This document shows, piece after piece, positions 16,392 through 23,737 of a stretch of 56,342 nt of DNA. The stretch covers positions 1 through 56,342 of the forward strand of contig NZ_VMNW02000056.1 in the NCBI RefSeq assembly GCF_007713735.2, in the 5' to 3' direction. Every line of letters begins with the position of its first letter. Position 1 is the first letter of the stretch. Both the position numbers and the translations under genes were made by a program. The notes beneath the pieces are model-generated. The model saw only the letters and a list, made by a program, of their open reading frames with translations. It did not search any database and had not been told where the DNA came from. Origin of the DNA: Amycolatopsis acidicola. GTDB taxonomy: Bacteria; Actinomycetota; Actinomycetes; Mycobacteriales; Pseudonocardiaceae.

Positions 16392-16853
16392 CTAGCACTC
16401 TTGCTCGAGGAACTCGGCGTAACTTTCGCCGACCTCGCCGAGTTCCTCGAGCTGGGCACGGATCGCCCGCGGATCCCGGGCGTCGAGAGCGCGCCGTAGG
16501 CGTTCTACGCTGCGGCCTGTCGATGCTCGGTGCCCGATCTCCGCAACGCCCTCCGCGGGTCGCAACTCGGCCAGGCTAATCAGCCCCTGTTCCACGGTCA
16601 GCATGCTCTTACCCTGCGCCTGCAGCCGCTCGGACAGCACCTCCACGGTCCGGACTGCGCGACCGTACCTGGCCAGGTCGATCGCCAAGACCGCGTCCCA
16701 CGTCCCTGCATTCTCGTCGTCGAGCCACGGCGCCAGGTCTGTGTCTTCGGTCCACCCGACGACGGTGTGCCCGCGGGAACGCGCGTAGCCCTCGACGGCA
16801 GCACGCTGGGCGCCGACGCGGTCGTTGCGCAGCTTACCAAGCATGCGGGCCAC
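16392..16853 (-). CDS. Resolvase-fold protein lacking the usual catalytic serine
   Basis: The 153-residue protein follows the N-terminal serine-recombinase fold: ARMLGKLRNDRVGAQRAAVE (first strand and helix), SRGHTVVGWTEDTDLAPWL, WDAVLAIDLARYGRAVRTVE (where active enzymes have DRLSRS-like residues) and LSERLQAQGKSMLTVEQG. In active recombinases the first strand ends in RxS; here it reads GKLRND, so the nucleophilic serine is missing. No DNA-binding C-terminal domain is present. It may be a regulator derived from a resolvase or a decayed recombinase. The active integrase is at 41.4 kb. Confidence 0.6.
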   Translation of the reverse strand: MARMLGKLRNDRVGAQRAAVEGYARSRGHTVVGWTEDTDLAPWLDDENAGTWDAVLAIDLARYGRAVRTVEVLSERLQAQGKSMLTVEQGLISLAELRPAEGVAEIGHRASTGRSVERLRRALDARDPRAIRAQLEELGEVGESYAEFLEQEC

Positions 16854-16887
16854 GGGTCCTCCATGTTCCGATCGGATGGGTCCGATT

Positions 16888-17169
16888 CTAGGGGCCGTCG
16901 ACTAGCTGCTCCAGCGCAGCCGCAAGTCTGCGGAGTGTATCCGGCGCATCCACCTTCGGTATCACGCCATCCGCAATGGCTTCGATAGGTAGGAAGATGA
17001 TCACGCGGAGCGCTGTCGTCGAACCGCGTTCCGTGCGATCGATCTTGTAGCGTGTAAACCCCTGGTCCGTTAGCGCCTTCTCGACAGCATCGTAGCTGAC
17101 CGATCCGTCCGCCTCGACGTTGATACCCGTCGTTCCGCCCACCAAACTGATCACGACCCCCGGCTCCAA
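16888..17169 (-). CDS. Hypothetical prophage protein
   Basis: The 93-residue protein shows alternating strands and helices: VVISLVGGTTGINVEADGSV, then YDAVEKALTDQGFTRYKIDR, STTALRVIIFLPIEAIADGV and a C-terminal helix TLRRLAAALEQLVDG. It has no membrane segment or cysteine. The family is not recognised. It lies 34 bp upstream of the resolvase-like gene on the same strand and 65 bp downstream of the RDF candidate, so these three may be co-transcribed leftward. Confidence 0.55.
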   Translation of the reverse strand: MEPGVVISLVGGTTGINVEADGSVSYDAVEKALTDQGFTRYKIDRTERGSTTALRVIIFLPIEAIADGVIPKVDAPDTLRRLAAALEQLVDGP

Positions 17170-17234
17170 TCTTCGTGCGTTTTGATCAGCAGAAAGGTCG
17201 GATCTTGAGGCAGCAGCGTTACAGGCCGATCGAG

Positions 17235-17813
17235 TTACTGCGGGAGTACTTCCACAAACGGCCTGAGGTACTTCGCCGTGGGGAGAAGCACCTCACCCAA
17301 CGAAAGCCTGATTGACAGTTGGGCGCCCTTAGCACGAAGAGTGGCCAACTCTTCCTGAATGTTCTGCATTTCGGGAACTAAACTCCAACCTGTGGTCTTA
17401 TAGAGGAAGACTCCCAGCGATTCAAAACCATCGATACGACCTCGAATTGAGATATCCGGCTTGTGTGGCCTGCCTGCCCGCTGCAGAATGATCATGCGAG
17501 CTTCAACAGAGTCCGGATTTTCCAGCTGAAGGACAACTTCGGACGTATCCGTTATGACCCTGTGTTCACCAGTCAGGCCGCACCTATCTACACAACCTCC
17601 GAATTCTTCAGACAAAGTCGTGACCACAGCCTCGTCATTCGCGGAAAAGATCAGTGTCGGCGTTGCGATTGGCACACCATTCGATACGTAGCCTGCCTTG
17701 ATCCTTCCCGCATGCACGCGCCTTCCCTCCGCCCCCCGACTCACACGAGAATCGGATTCGCCTTTTGAAATATCCAGCCCGGAACAGATAGTACGCGCAG
17801 ACTCATCTCGCAT
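17235..17813 (-). CDS. Candidate recombination directionality factor (phiC31 gp3-like)
   Basis: Read from the ATG at 17813, the protein has 192 residues (the open frame extends upstream to 17960). The pattern resembles gp3-like directionality factors: GRIKAGYVSNGVPIATPTLI, then SANDEAVVTTLSEEFGGCVD, where gp3 proteins have GRIRxG, a TF(R/I)xTS strand and an ELYGG turn. Next comes EHRVITDTSEVVLQL, a short central region, GFESLGVFLYKTTGWSLVPE and a terminal strand KYLRPFVEVLPQ, matching the gp3 V-x-R-F-V-V-P-V-L-like ending. Such proteins bind serine integrase and switch it to excision. The central Cys cluster of many gp3 proteins is absent. The identification is by recalled pattern, so it is moderate. 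Confidence 0.5.
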   Translation of the reverse strand: MRDESARTICSGLDISKGESDSRVSRGAEGRRVHAGRIKAGYVSNGVPIATPTLIFSANDEAVVTTLSEEFGGCVDRCGLTGEHRVITDTSEVVLQLENPDSVEARMIILQRAGRPHKPDISIRGRIDGFESLGVFLYKTTGWSLVPEMQNIQEELATLRAKGAQLSIRLSLGEVLLPTAKYLRPFVEVLPQ

Positions 17814-18348
17814 GTCCAAACACCCAAGACCCCGTGCTATGCCCATGCCCGGGGCACTCTTCATGCCCGGAGAACACTCTTTGAACGATCTACCCCTGCG
17901 CGTCGGCTCGAATCGAGATCTGGATCGCATCGCCACAGAGCTCACCGGGATCGCGGTCATCCAGCCTCAGAAACCGGGAGGCGGCCCAACCCTTCCCTTG
18001 CTCGAGGACGCCGACACCGAATGGGCCCCCATCGCCGCAGCCATCCCTCTCTGCGGTGAAGCCGCAGCCGTCTCCATCGTCGCCGAGCTGTCTCCGAAGC
18101 AAGCCGAGCTCGTCGCCGCGGTCATGGATGGCTGCCCGATGCCCGCCGGCCGTCCCTCGGATGAGCTGATGGAGCGACTTGGTCACCCGACTGCGACCGC
18201 GGCCCAGCGTCGTAACGCCCGCAGCGCCGTCGTTTCGCTCTGGCGCACGACTCGCAGCCGACTTGTAGATCTGTGGGCGGAAGCGCCGCCCGCGATTGAT
18301 CGGGCTCGGTTGAAATCGTCGCGCGAAGGGAACGGGCACAGATCATAA
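17812..18348 (+). CDS. Hypothetical prophage protein, divergent from the RDF candidate
   Basis: The reading frame gives 178 residues from the ATG at 17812. A TTG at 17881 preceded by GGAGA is an attractive alternative start (155 residues, beginning LNDLPLRVGSNRDLDRIATE). The middle contains AEWAPIAAAIPLCGEAAAV-like sequence, and the C-terminal half looks like a helix-turn-helix (LSPKQAELVAAVMDGCPMPA, SDELMERLGHPTATAAQRRN, ARSAVVSLWRTTRSRLVDLW), similar in layout to a sigma-4 or HTH domain. The ATG shares the palindrome CATG with the ATG of the divergent RDF candidate. It may be a regulator; the family is not identified. Confidence 0.5.
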   Translation: MSKHPRPRAMPMPGALFMPGEHSLNDLPLRVGSNRDLDRIATELTGIAVIQPQKPGGGPTLPLLEDADTEWAPIAAAIPLCGEAAAVSIVAELSPKQAELVAAVMDGCPMPAGRPSDELMERLGHPTATAAQRRNARSAVVSLWRTTRSRLVDLWAEAPPAIDRARLKSSREGNGHRS

Positions 18349-18479
18349 CATCCATGTAACGAATACGGTGACCGCTCCCTAAAATCCCCCGTTTCTCCTA
18401 GTCGCATGTATGCCGACACGACTATTTATAGGGGGCGCTTTCCGATCATCCTGCAAAACAGCACGCCGAGCGAGCGCTT

Positions 18480-18713
18480 TTACGTCGGCGACGGGCTCTT
18501 GATCGGGGCCTCCGCAATTCGCCCTGCCGTGGATTCAGCCACGCGGTCCGCTGCAAGTCGGACCAGGGCACAAAAAGCCGCTGGGACATCCAGCAGCCCA
18601 CGCCGAGCTTCATCGGCGTTCTCCGGCTCTCGGCTCAAATCCTGAGCGTGCGCCTGCGCAAATAACTGCGCGTAGCGGAAGTTTTCAACCAAGTGATCGA
18701 CCCTGCTATTCAT
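18480..18713 (-). CDS. Hypothetical small helical protein
   Basis: The 77-residue frame starts with MNSRVDHLVENFRYAQLFAQ and continues helically through PENADEARRGLLDVPAAFCALVRLAADRVAE. The plus-strand frame over the same bases is Ser/Arg-rich and looks like a shadow, so I prefer this strand. No clear ribosome binding site was seen. The promoter would lie in or opposite the start of the gene at 18693, with which it overlaps at the 5' ends. The family is not recognised. The 131 bp to its left hold no other gene. Confidence 0.4.
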   Translation of the reverse strand: MNSRVDHLVENFRYAQLFAQAHAQDLSREPENADEARRGLLDVPAAFCALVRLAADRVAESTAGRIAEAPIKSPSPT

Positions 18714-19235
18714 GCGGAGTACCTGGCCGCTCGCCATGCCTACGGCGACGCTTTCAACATCATCCGCGATCGCGAGCTAGACTCGCGCGATCTCGCCTTC
18801 GGCGCAAGGTACGGACTCATCAGCCCCGCCAGTTTCGGCCGCCGCGTCGAGTGGCGAATAGCCGAGGCTTTCGACCTGTTCCTTGAGCCGGCGTCCGCAC
18901 ACCGCGGCGACGCCACGAACGACGCCGGCCGAGCTTTCGAGATCAAGGCTTCTGCTGCTGCGAGCGGAACGGCGATCTTCAACCAGATCCGCCTAGCCGA
19001 ACCGATCTCGCGGTACTTGCTCGCGGCGCTGGACGCGGATCTTGGCTGGCACGTTTTCGTCTTGACCCACGAGCAACTCGCCACCGAGCCGCTTTTGCGA
19101 AATCAGCACAGCCGTACGCACCTGAAGATGATCCGGTTGCCGGTGTGTGGCGAGGACTGGCTTCGTTGGTCCGACGACTACGAGCACGTGGTGGTCGGGG
19201 CTCTGGAAGACCTCCCTGCCACATTGGTCCCGTAA
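18693..19235 (+). CDS. Hypothetical protein, possible nuclease-like fold
   Basis: The 180-residue protein starts at a GTG at 18693. Its middle reads RVEWRIAEAFDLFLEPASAH, GRAFEIKASAAASGTAIFNQ and YLLAALDADLGWHVFVLTHE. The EIKAS segment, on a predicted strand followed by another helix, resembles the (D/E)xK core of PD-(D/E)xK nucleases, but the preceding acidic residue cannot be placed with certainty. The C-terminus is GEDWLRWSDDYEHVVVGALE. It may be a phage restriction-type or recombination nuclease. It stands alone between a small leftward gene and the late operon, followed by a hairpin. Confidence 0.5.
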   Translation: MIDPAIHAEYLAARHAYGDAFNIIRDRELDSRDLAFGARYGLISPASFGRRVEWRIAEAFDLFLEPASAHRGDATNDAGRAFEIKASAAASGTAIFNQIRLAEPISRYLLAALDADLGWHVFVLTHEQLATEPLLRNQHSRTHLKMIRLPVCGEDWLRWSDDYEHVVVGALEDLPATLVP

Positions 19236-19245
19236 CCCCTGCTTG

Positions 19246-19281
19246 AAGCCCGCCTTCACCAGCACCGATGAAGGCGGGCTT
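19246..19281 (+). terminator. Strong hairpin after the nuclease-like gene
   Basis: AAGCCCGCCTTCA at 19246-19258 pairs perfectly with TGAAGGCGGGCTT at 19269-19281 around a 10-nt loop. Only two T residues end the stem, so it is either a terminator without a long U tract or an mRNA-stabilising hairpin. It separates the early region from the late gene block that starts at 19317. Confidence 0.65.
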
Positions 19282-19316
19282 ACTCATCCCCCAGTTCGCC
19301 GCGGAAGGAACCGGCC

Positions 19317-19616
19317 ATGATGCCTGAGATCGAATCCACCGACGGCGTAATAGACGCGCTCCTCGCCGATCTCGCGGAATTCACCGAGCTTCCGCCGGCG
19401 CTGTCCGTTGCCATTCACGGCGACCGGCTCGGCTACTCGCTTGCCCTCATCGACCCGGAAGACGGCCAGGTGCTCGCCCGCGCGTCCGCGCCGAGTTTCG
19501 GCGAGGCACTGAGCCTCGTGCATGGTCGGTTCGTCGAAGCGCTTGAGGAGATCCGGCGACATGGCGGCGAAGCGGCAGCCGCGCTGCAGGACGAAGAGGA
19601 CGACGATGGCTATTAG
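19317..19616 (+). CDS. Hypothetical acidic protein at the head of the late block
   Basis: The 99-residue protein starts at an ATG preceded by GGAAGGA. It is acidic: MMPEIESTDGVIDALLADLA opens it, a strand-rich middle follows (LSVAIHGDRLGYSLALIDPE), then a helix SLVHGRFVEALEEIRRHGGE and the tail LQDEEDDDGY. The next gene starts inside it in another frame (11-bp overlap), so the two are probably translated together. I do not recognise the family. Confidence 0.6.
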   Translation: MMPEIESTDGVIDALLADLAEFTELPPALSVAIHGDRLGYSLALIDPEDGQVLARASAPSFGEALSLVHGRFVEALEEIRRHGGEAAAALQDEEDDDGY

Positions 19617-19836
19617 CCAGCTGCCATACGGGCCTGGGTCGACGTTGTGGGCCTACTGGATCAAACGCATTCCTGAATTCGCCGCCCTGCCGACCCCGTG
19701 GACCTCCCTCCGGAATGCCCTGATCCGCGCTGGGGTCCCCGCCCACGAAGCGCCGGGACTCGCGACCAACCTAATGCTGGCGACCCCAGTCGGGCGGGCT
19801 GCGTTCTACGCGCACCACGGCAAGGGGGACGGGTGA
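19606..19836 (+). CDS. Hypothetical phage protein upstream of HNH endonuclease
   Basis: The 76-residue protein starts at the ATG at 19606 (MAISQLPYGPGSTLWAYWIK) and continues with TPWTSLRNALIRAGVPAHEA and ATNLMLATPVGRAAFYAHHG. Small proteins with this LPxGPGSxLWxYW opening occur just before HNH and terminase genes in other actinophages, as I recall, but their function is not known to me. The stop overlaps the HNH start as GTGA, so translation is coupled. Confidence 0.6.
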   Translation: MAISQLPYGPGSTLWAYWIKRIPEFAALPTPWTSLRNALIRAGVPAHEAPGLATNLMLATPVGRAAFYAHHGKGDG

Positions 19837-20120
19837 CTAGCCGTCGGTTGTCTCCGCTCCCGCCGAACTGGCCTCAACTCCGTGCCGACTGTCTGGCGAA
19901 CGCCAGCTACCGCTGTACCTGGCGCGAACACGGTGAGCGCTGCGCCGCGCGAGCAACGGACGCCGACCACTTCGGCGATCGCGACGACCACACGAAACTT
20001 CGAGCTCTTTGTTCGGCGCATCACGATCGCCGGACGGCCACCCAGGCTGGTCAAGTCAGCGCCCGGATCCAAGCTCAAGCTCGACGGTCGCGACGACAAC
20101 ACCCCGGCCAATTGAGTTGA
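19833..20120 (+). CDS. HNH endonuclease of the packaging module
   Basis: The 95-residue protein starts at a GTG at 19833. The HNH core is visible as YRCTWREHGERCAARATDAD, HFGDRDDHTKLRALCSAHHD. The Asp-His pair (ADH) supplies the first catalytic His, the DHTKL segment holds the Asn-position residue, and CSAHHD the last. Cys residues before and after may hold zinc. HNH proteins next to terminase assist DNA cleavage at cos sites in many siphophages, so this position supports cos packaging. The C-terminus is basic (RIQAQARRSRRQ). Confidence 0.85.
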   Translation: MTSRRLSPLPPNWPQLRADCLANASYRCTWREHGERCAARATDADHFGDRDDHTKLRALCSAHHDRRTATQAGQVSARIQAQARRSRRQHPGQLS

Positions 20121-20315
20121 TCTTCTGTCGATCTCCCCTAGCCGGTGTCCACATGCGACACATGGCAAGCCTCTGACCTGAGAAAACAGGGGCAGGGGCT
20201 ACACCCCCGCTGACCTGCTCCTCTGTCCGGGGGTCATACCCGCTCACACCCTGCCGAGGTTTTCAACTCACGGTAGTTGATCTTTACTCCGCGCGACTTC
20301 ACCCAGGAGGTGACC
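20121..20315. other. Noncoding gap between HNH and terminase, candidate packaging site
   Basis: This 195-bp interval has no gene. It is rich in G and C runs with short inverted repeats, for example GGGGCAGGGGCTACACCCCC around 20190-20209 and a second GGGGGTCATACCC near 20229. In cos siphophages the cohesive-end site often lies between an HNH gene and the terminase genes. The assignment here is by position only. Confidence 0.3.
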
Positions 20316-20747
20316 ATGGGCACCCGCGGCCCCAGGCCAAAACGCGCCGACCAGCTGCGCGGCCACGGTGCCCAGAGTTCGCGTGAGCAAGGAGGTGTAA
20401 GCCGATCCGAGCCGACAGACATCGCATGGCCTGAGCCGGATCCAAGCTGGCACCCGTTGGCCCGTGACTGGTACCTGTCCCTGCAGGTCCCGTCGATCGC
20501 CTGCTACCTGCAGCAAACCGACGTAGCGCAAGCCCGCGTTATCGCGCACATTCTCACCGAGCAGCTCAACCGTCCCGGCGGGCCGGTGGCAAACGCGTTG
20601 TCGCCGATCTTCTCCGCGATGGACTCGCTTCTCACAAGCGAGGGCGCGCGCCGCCGGCTGTCCATCGAGATCGATCGCCGCGAAGTCACCGCACCCACTC
20701 CGCTCGTGGTGGCCGATCGTCGGGACCGCCTGGCCAAGGGGGCCTGA
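20316..20747 (+). CDS. Terminase small subunit (P27 family)
   Basis: The 143-residue protein starts at an ATG preceded by CAGGAGGTG. It opens with the basic segment MGTRGPRPKRADQLRGHG. The family core then follows: IAWPEPDPSWHPLARDWYLS, QVPSIACYLQQTDVAQARVI and helices through SAMDSLLTSEGARRRLSIEI. The small subunit recognises the packaging site and brings the large subunit to DNA. Its stop overlaps the large-subunit start as TGATG. Confidence 0.88.
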   Translation: MGTRGPRPKRADQLRGHGAQSSREQGGVSRSEPTDIAWPEPDPSWHPLARDWYLSLQVPSIACYLQQTDVAQARVIAHILTEQLNRPGGPVANALSPIFSAMDSLLTSEGARRRLSIEIDRREVTAPTPLVVADRRDRLAKGA

Positions 20748-22405
20748 TGACCGTTCGGTACCCACTGCCGGAAGGCGCGGAGCGGGTCCGGAACTCGGAG
20801 GGATTTGTTTGGGTCCGCGTCCGAGGTGAAGACGGCGAGTCTCGCTGGCTTCTTCCCGCTGACCTGGGTCTCGACGAGACGATCGGCTGGGAATGCATTG
20901 CATGGGCTGAAAAATGGCTCGTACTTCATGGCGAACCGCTCCGGCTCACCGACGAACAGCTTCGTCAGATCCTCTGGGCTTCTGCTGTTGACACCGAACG
21001 CCAGGACTTCGCCTTTCCCGTCACGGCCGTGTGCCGCGTCAAGGGCACCGGAAAAGACCTGATCTCTGCGATTTTCTGCCTGTTTGAGCTGTGCGGAAAC
21101 GCTCGCCCGTCGTTCGTGGACGGCGAGGTCCTCCCGACCTCCGTACGAGAGCCCTGGGTGATCGTCGCGTCTACGTCGCTCGATGCCACCTCGTTCACCA
21201 GCAACTACTTCCGGTCGCTGGTCTCCCAGGATGCCATCGATTTTTACGGCCTCGACCTTGGCCGGCAGATCACCTACACCGCAGCCGGCGGGCGACTTGA
21301 GAGCGTCACCTCGCAGCCTGGACGTATCGAAGGCGCTCGAGGAACTTTCTTTTCTGCCACAGAGATCGGGCTGTGGACGCCCAGCACGGGCGGCCCCGCC
21401 ATGTGGTCCGCCGTCGAGCGTGGCGCGGCCAAGCTCCGACACACACGCTTGGTCGTCACCTCGAACGCCTACGCCGTAGGCCAGGGCTCCGCCCTCGAAC
21501 TCCTTCACGACGACTACCGCGCTGTCCAGGAAGGACGGATGACGGACACCGGGCTGAACTACGACTCGCTCTCCGCGCCGGCGGACACGGATCCCTCAGA
21601 CCAGGATTCCCTTCGCCGCGGGATTGTTGAGGCATGCGGCGATGCCGTTGTCTGGATCGACACCGAGCGCCGGCTGCAGCTCGCGCTCGCAGCGCGGACC
21701 ACGATCGAAAGCACGCTCCGCTTCTCCCTAAACATCCCCGCCGCTCAGGACACCGCCGTCTACGACTCCCTCACCTGGGACGCGACCAAAGATGAAGCAT
21801 TGCGGCTCGAGGCCGGCGACACCATCGCTCTCGGTCTCGACGTATCGCTGTCGGATGACTCCTCCGCCCTGGTGGCTGTGCGTCTCCACGACAAGGCCGC
21901 GTTCCTTCTCGAGGTTGTCGAGCGCCCGCCGTCCGCGCCTCCTGATTGGACAGTGAACATCGGCGTCTTTGAACGAGCGATCGGGACAGCATTCGGCCTT
22001 TACGACGTAGCCGCGTTCTTCAGCGACGTAAACCCAATTCAGGGCCATGTGTTGGCGTGGGAACGGGAGTACGGCGATCGCGTCCGGGCTCGGTTTGACA
22101 TGAATAACGCCATTGCAGCGGACATGCGTGGCAGCCAAAAGCGATTCACCGCAGCGCACGAGACCCTGGTGGCCCTCGTGGAATCCGGCGAATTGCGCCA
22201 TGACGGCAACAGCACGCTGCGTCGTCACGCGCTCAATGCGCATCGCCGCCCAAATCGCCACGGCGTTAGCTTCGGCAAAGAAACGAAGCACAGCCCCAAG
22301 AAAGTAGACGCCTACGCCGCTCTGCTGCTGGCCTTGATGGCCGCGTTGGCGGCCGAATCCACCACCGCCGCCCCAGTTCGCCGGGGCCGCGTACGACTTC
22401 GTTAG
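20747..22405 (+). CDS. Terminase large subunit
   Basis: This 552-residue protein is the packaging motor ATPase and nuclease. The N-terminal ATPase domain has a deviant Walker A, CRVKGTGKDL at about residue 100, and FSATEIGLW at about 205 as the Walker B-like strand. The C-terminal RNase H-like nuclease begins LGLDVSLSDDSSALVAV at about 360 and includes AAFFSDVNP and KKVDAYAALLLALMAAL. Length and layout are normal for siphophage enzymes. The start overlaps the small-subunit stop, and the portal gene follows after 9 bp. Confidence 0.93.
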   Translation: MTVRYPLPEGAERVRNSEGFVWVRVRGEDGESRWLLPADLGLDETIGWECIAWAEKWLVLHGEPLRLTDEQLRQILWASAVDTERQDFAFPVTAVCRVKGTGKDLISAIFCLFELCGNARPSFVDGEVLPTSVREPWVIVASTSLDATSFTSNYFRSLVSQDAIDFYGLDLGRQITYTAAGGRLESVTSQPGRIEGARGTFFSATEIGLWTPSTGGPAMWSAVERGAAKLRHTRLVVTSNAYAVGQGSALELLHDDYRAVQEGRMTDTGLNYDSLSAPADTDPSDQDSLRRGIVEACGDAVVWIDTERRLQLALAARTTIESTLRFSLNIPAAQDTAVYDSLTWDATKDEALRLEAGDTIALGLDVSLSDDSSALVAVRLHDKAAFLLEVVERPPSAPPDWTVNIGVFERAIGTAFGLYDVAAFFSDVNPIQGHVLAWEREYGDRVRARFDMNNAIAADMRGSQKRFTAAHETLVALVESGELRHDGNSTLRRHALNAHRRPNRHGVSFGKETKHSPKKVDAYAALLLALMAALAAESTTAAPVRRGRVRLR

Positions 22406-22414
22406 GAGCCCCAG

Positions 22415-23737
22415 TTGGCGGCGCCATCGGAACTGAACCGGCTCCTGACCGGGCTTGACGCCACGCATGGCCGGATTTGCAAACTCAACAAATACTACGA
22501 CGCTGAGCTCGTCGCAACGCAACTAGGGATAAATATCCCTCCTCGTCTCCACGCGCTCGCCTTCGCACTCGCGTTGTGTCGACTCGTCACGTCGATCTAC
22601 GAAGAACGACTCGAGATCAGCGAAATCGTTGCGACAGGTGACGACGACGCCACGCAAACCATCCAGCGGTGGCGGACCCTAAACGCGATGCTCGAGAAGG
22701 AGAGCCTCGTCCACACGGAGGCCCTTGCCGTCGGGCGCGGGTGGGTCGTCATCGGCGCGCACCCGACGATCGACAACACCCCACTCCTCACCGTCGAATC
22801 TGCCGGCAGTCTGTTTGGCCGCCGGGACCCCGCCACTGGCGAACTGATCTCGGTCGTTCGTAGATATGGCGATGATGACGATCAGCGAGCGTCGCTGTAC
22901 CTCCCGAACGGGACCGAGTACTACGGCCGCACCTCCAACGGCACGTGGGACGTCGACAGCTCCATTGAGCCTGTCGATCACGGTCTCGGCATCGTGCCAG
23001 TCGTGCCGGTCGTCAATCGGGCCCGGATTGACCGTCCGTGGGGCCGCAGCGAGTTCGAGGACATCCTCGGCCTGGTTGACGCCATCTGCCGCTCGTTCAC
23101 CAGCCTGGCTGGCGCGCAAGAACTGGCCGCGCTCCCGGGCCGCGTTCTAACCGGCGTTACCGAGGAAGACTTCAAGGACGAAGACGGAAACGTCATCACC
23201 GAGATCGACCTATACCTGGGGCGGATTCTCGCGCTGCAGAACAAAGACGCTCAGGTCAAGGAGTTCACCGCCGCCCAGCTGTCCCAATTCACGAGCACGG
23301 CGATGTTCTATCTCAAGCAGGTTGCAGGTCTTACCGGAATCCCGAGCCGGCATTTCGGCATCGCGTCCGAATCCAACCCCGCGTCAGCAGACTCGATCCG
23401 CGCGGATGACTCCAGAATGGACCGTCGAGCTACGCGTATCGGTGCTTCGTTTGCTACGCCTTGGTCCAAGGTCTACACGATCGCCGCCAAGCTGGTGCTG
23501 AACGAAGACTGGGCAGTCGAGACTCGGTTCCGGTCGCCCTCCACGTTGAACCTCGCAGCTCAGGCCGACGCTGCGACCAAACTGGCCGGCGCAAAGATGC
23601 CGGACGGCACGCCCCTGGTAACTCGAAACTGGATTTTGAAGAACATCCTGGGCATGTCCACTGTCGAAGCTGACGCTGTGGTCGAAGCCACCGAAGACTC
23701 GGCGCTACAGCAGCTGCTGAACGCTGTCCGCGAATGA
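22415..23737 (+). CDS. Portal protein
   Basis: The 440-residue protein starts at a TTG at 22415, with TAGGAG about 7 bases upstream. It has the SPP1 gp6-like portal pattern: NKYYDAELVATQLGINIPPR at the N-terminus, a wing with EALAVGRGWVVIGAHP, the clip/stem region VDAICRSFTSLAGAQELAA, and the helix LKQVAGLTGIPSRHFGIASESNPASADSIR-type motif near residue 310. It forms the dodecameric ring through which DNA enters and leaves. The stop overlaps the MuF start (ATGA). Confidence 0.93.
   Translation: MAAPSELNRLLTGLDATHGRICKLNKYYDAELVATQLGINIPPRLHALAFALALCRLVTSIYEERLEISEIVATGDDDATQTIQRWRTLNAMLEKESLVHTEALAVGRGWVVIGAHPTIDNTPLLTVESAGSLFGRRDPATGELISVVRRYGDDDDQRASLYLPNGTEYYGRTSNGTWDVDSSIEPVDHGLGIVPVVPVVNRARIDRPWGRSEFEDILGLVDAICRSFTSLAGAQELAALPGRVLTGVTEEDFKDEDGNVITEIDLYLGRILALQNKDAQVKEFTAAQLSQFTSTAMFYLKQVAGLTGIPSRHFGIASESNPASADSIRADDSRMDRRATRIGASFATPWSKVYTIAAKLVLNEDWAVETRFRSPSTLNLAAQADAATKLAGAKMPDGTPLVTRNWILKNILGMSTVEADAVVEATEDSALQQLLNAVRE

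Noticed and set aside
18406..18645. Rightward 79-residue frame
   Set aside because: Its Ser/Arg/Ala-rich second half mirrors the more protein-like leftward frame at 18480-18713, and no ribosome binding site was seen.
20504..21508. 334-residue leftward frame opposite the terminase genes
   Set aside because: It is antisense to terminase subunits with clear motifs and has no recognisable domain.
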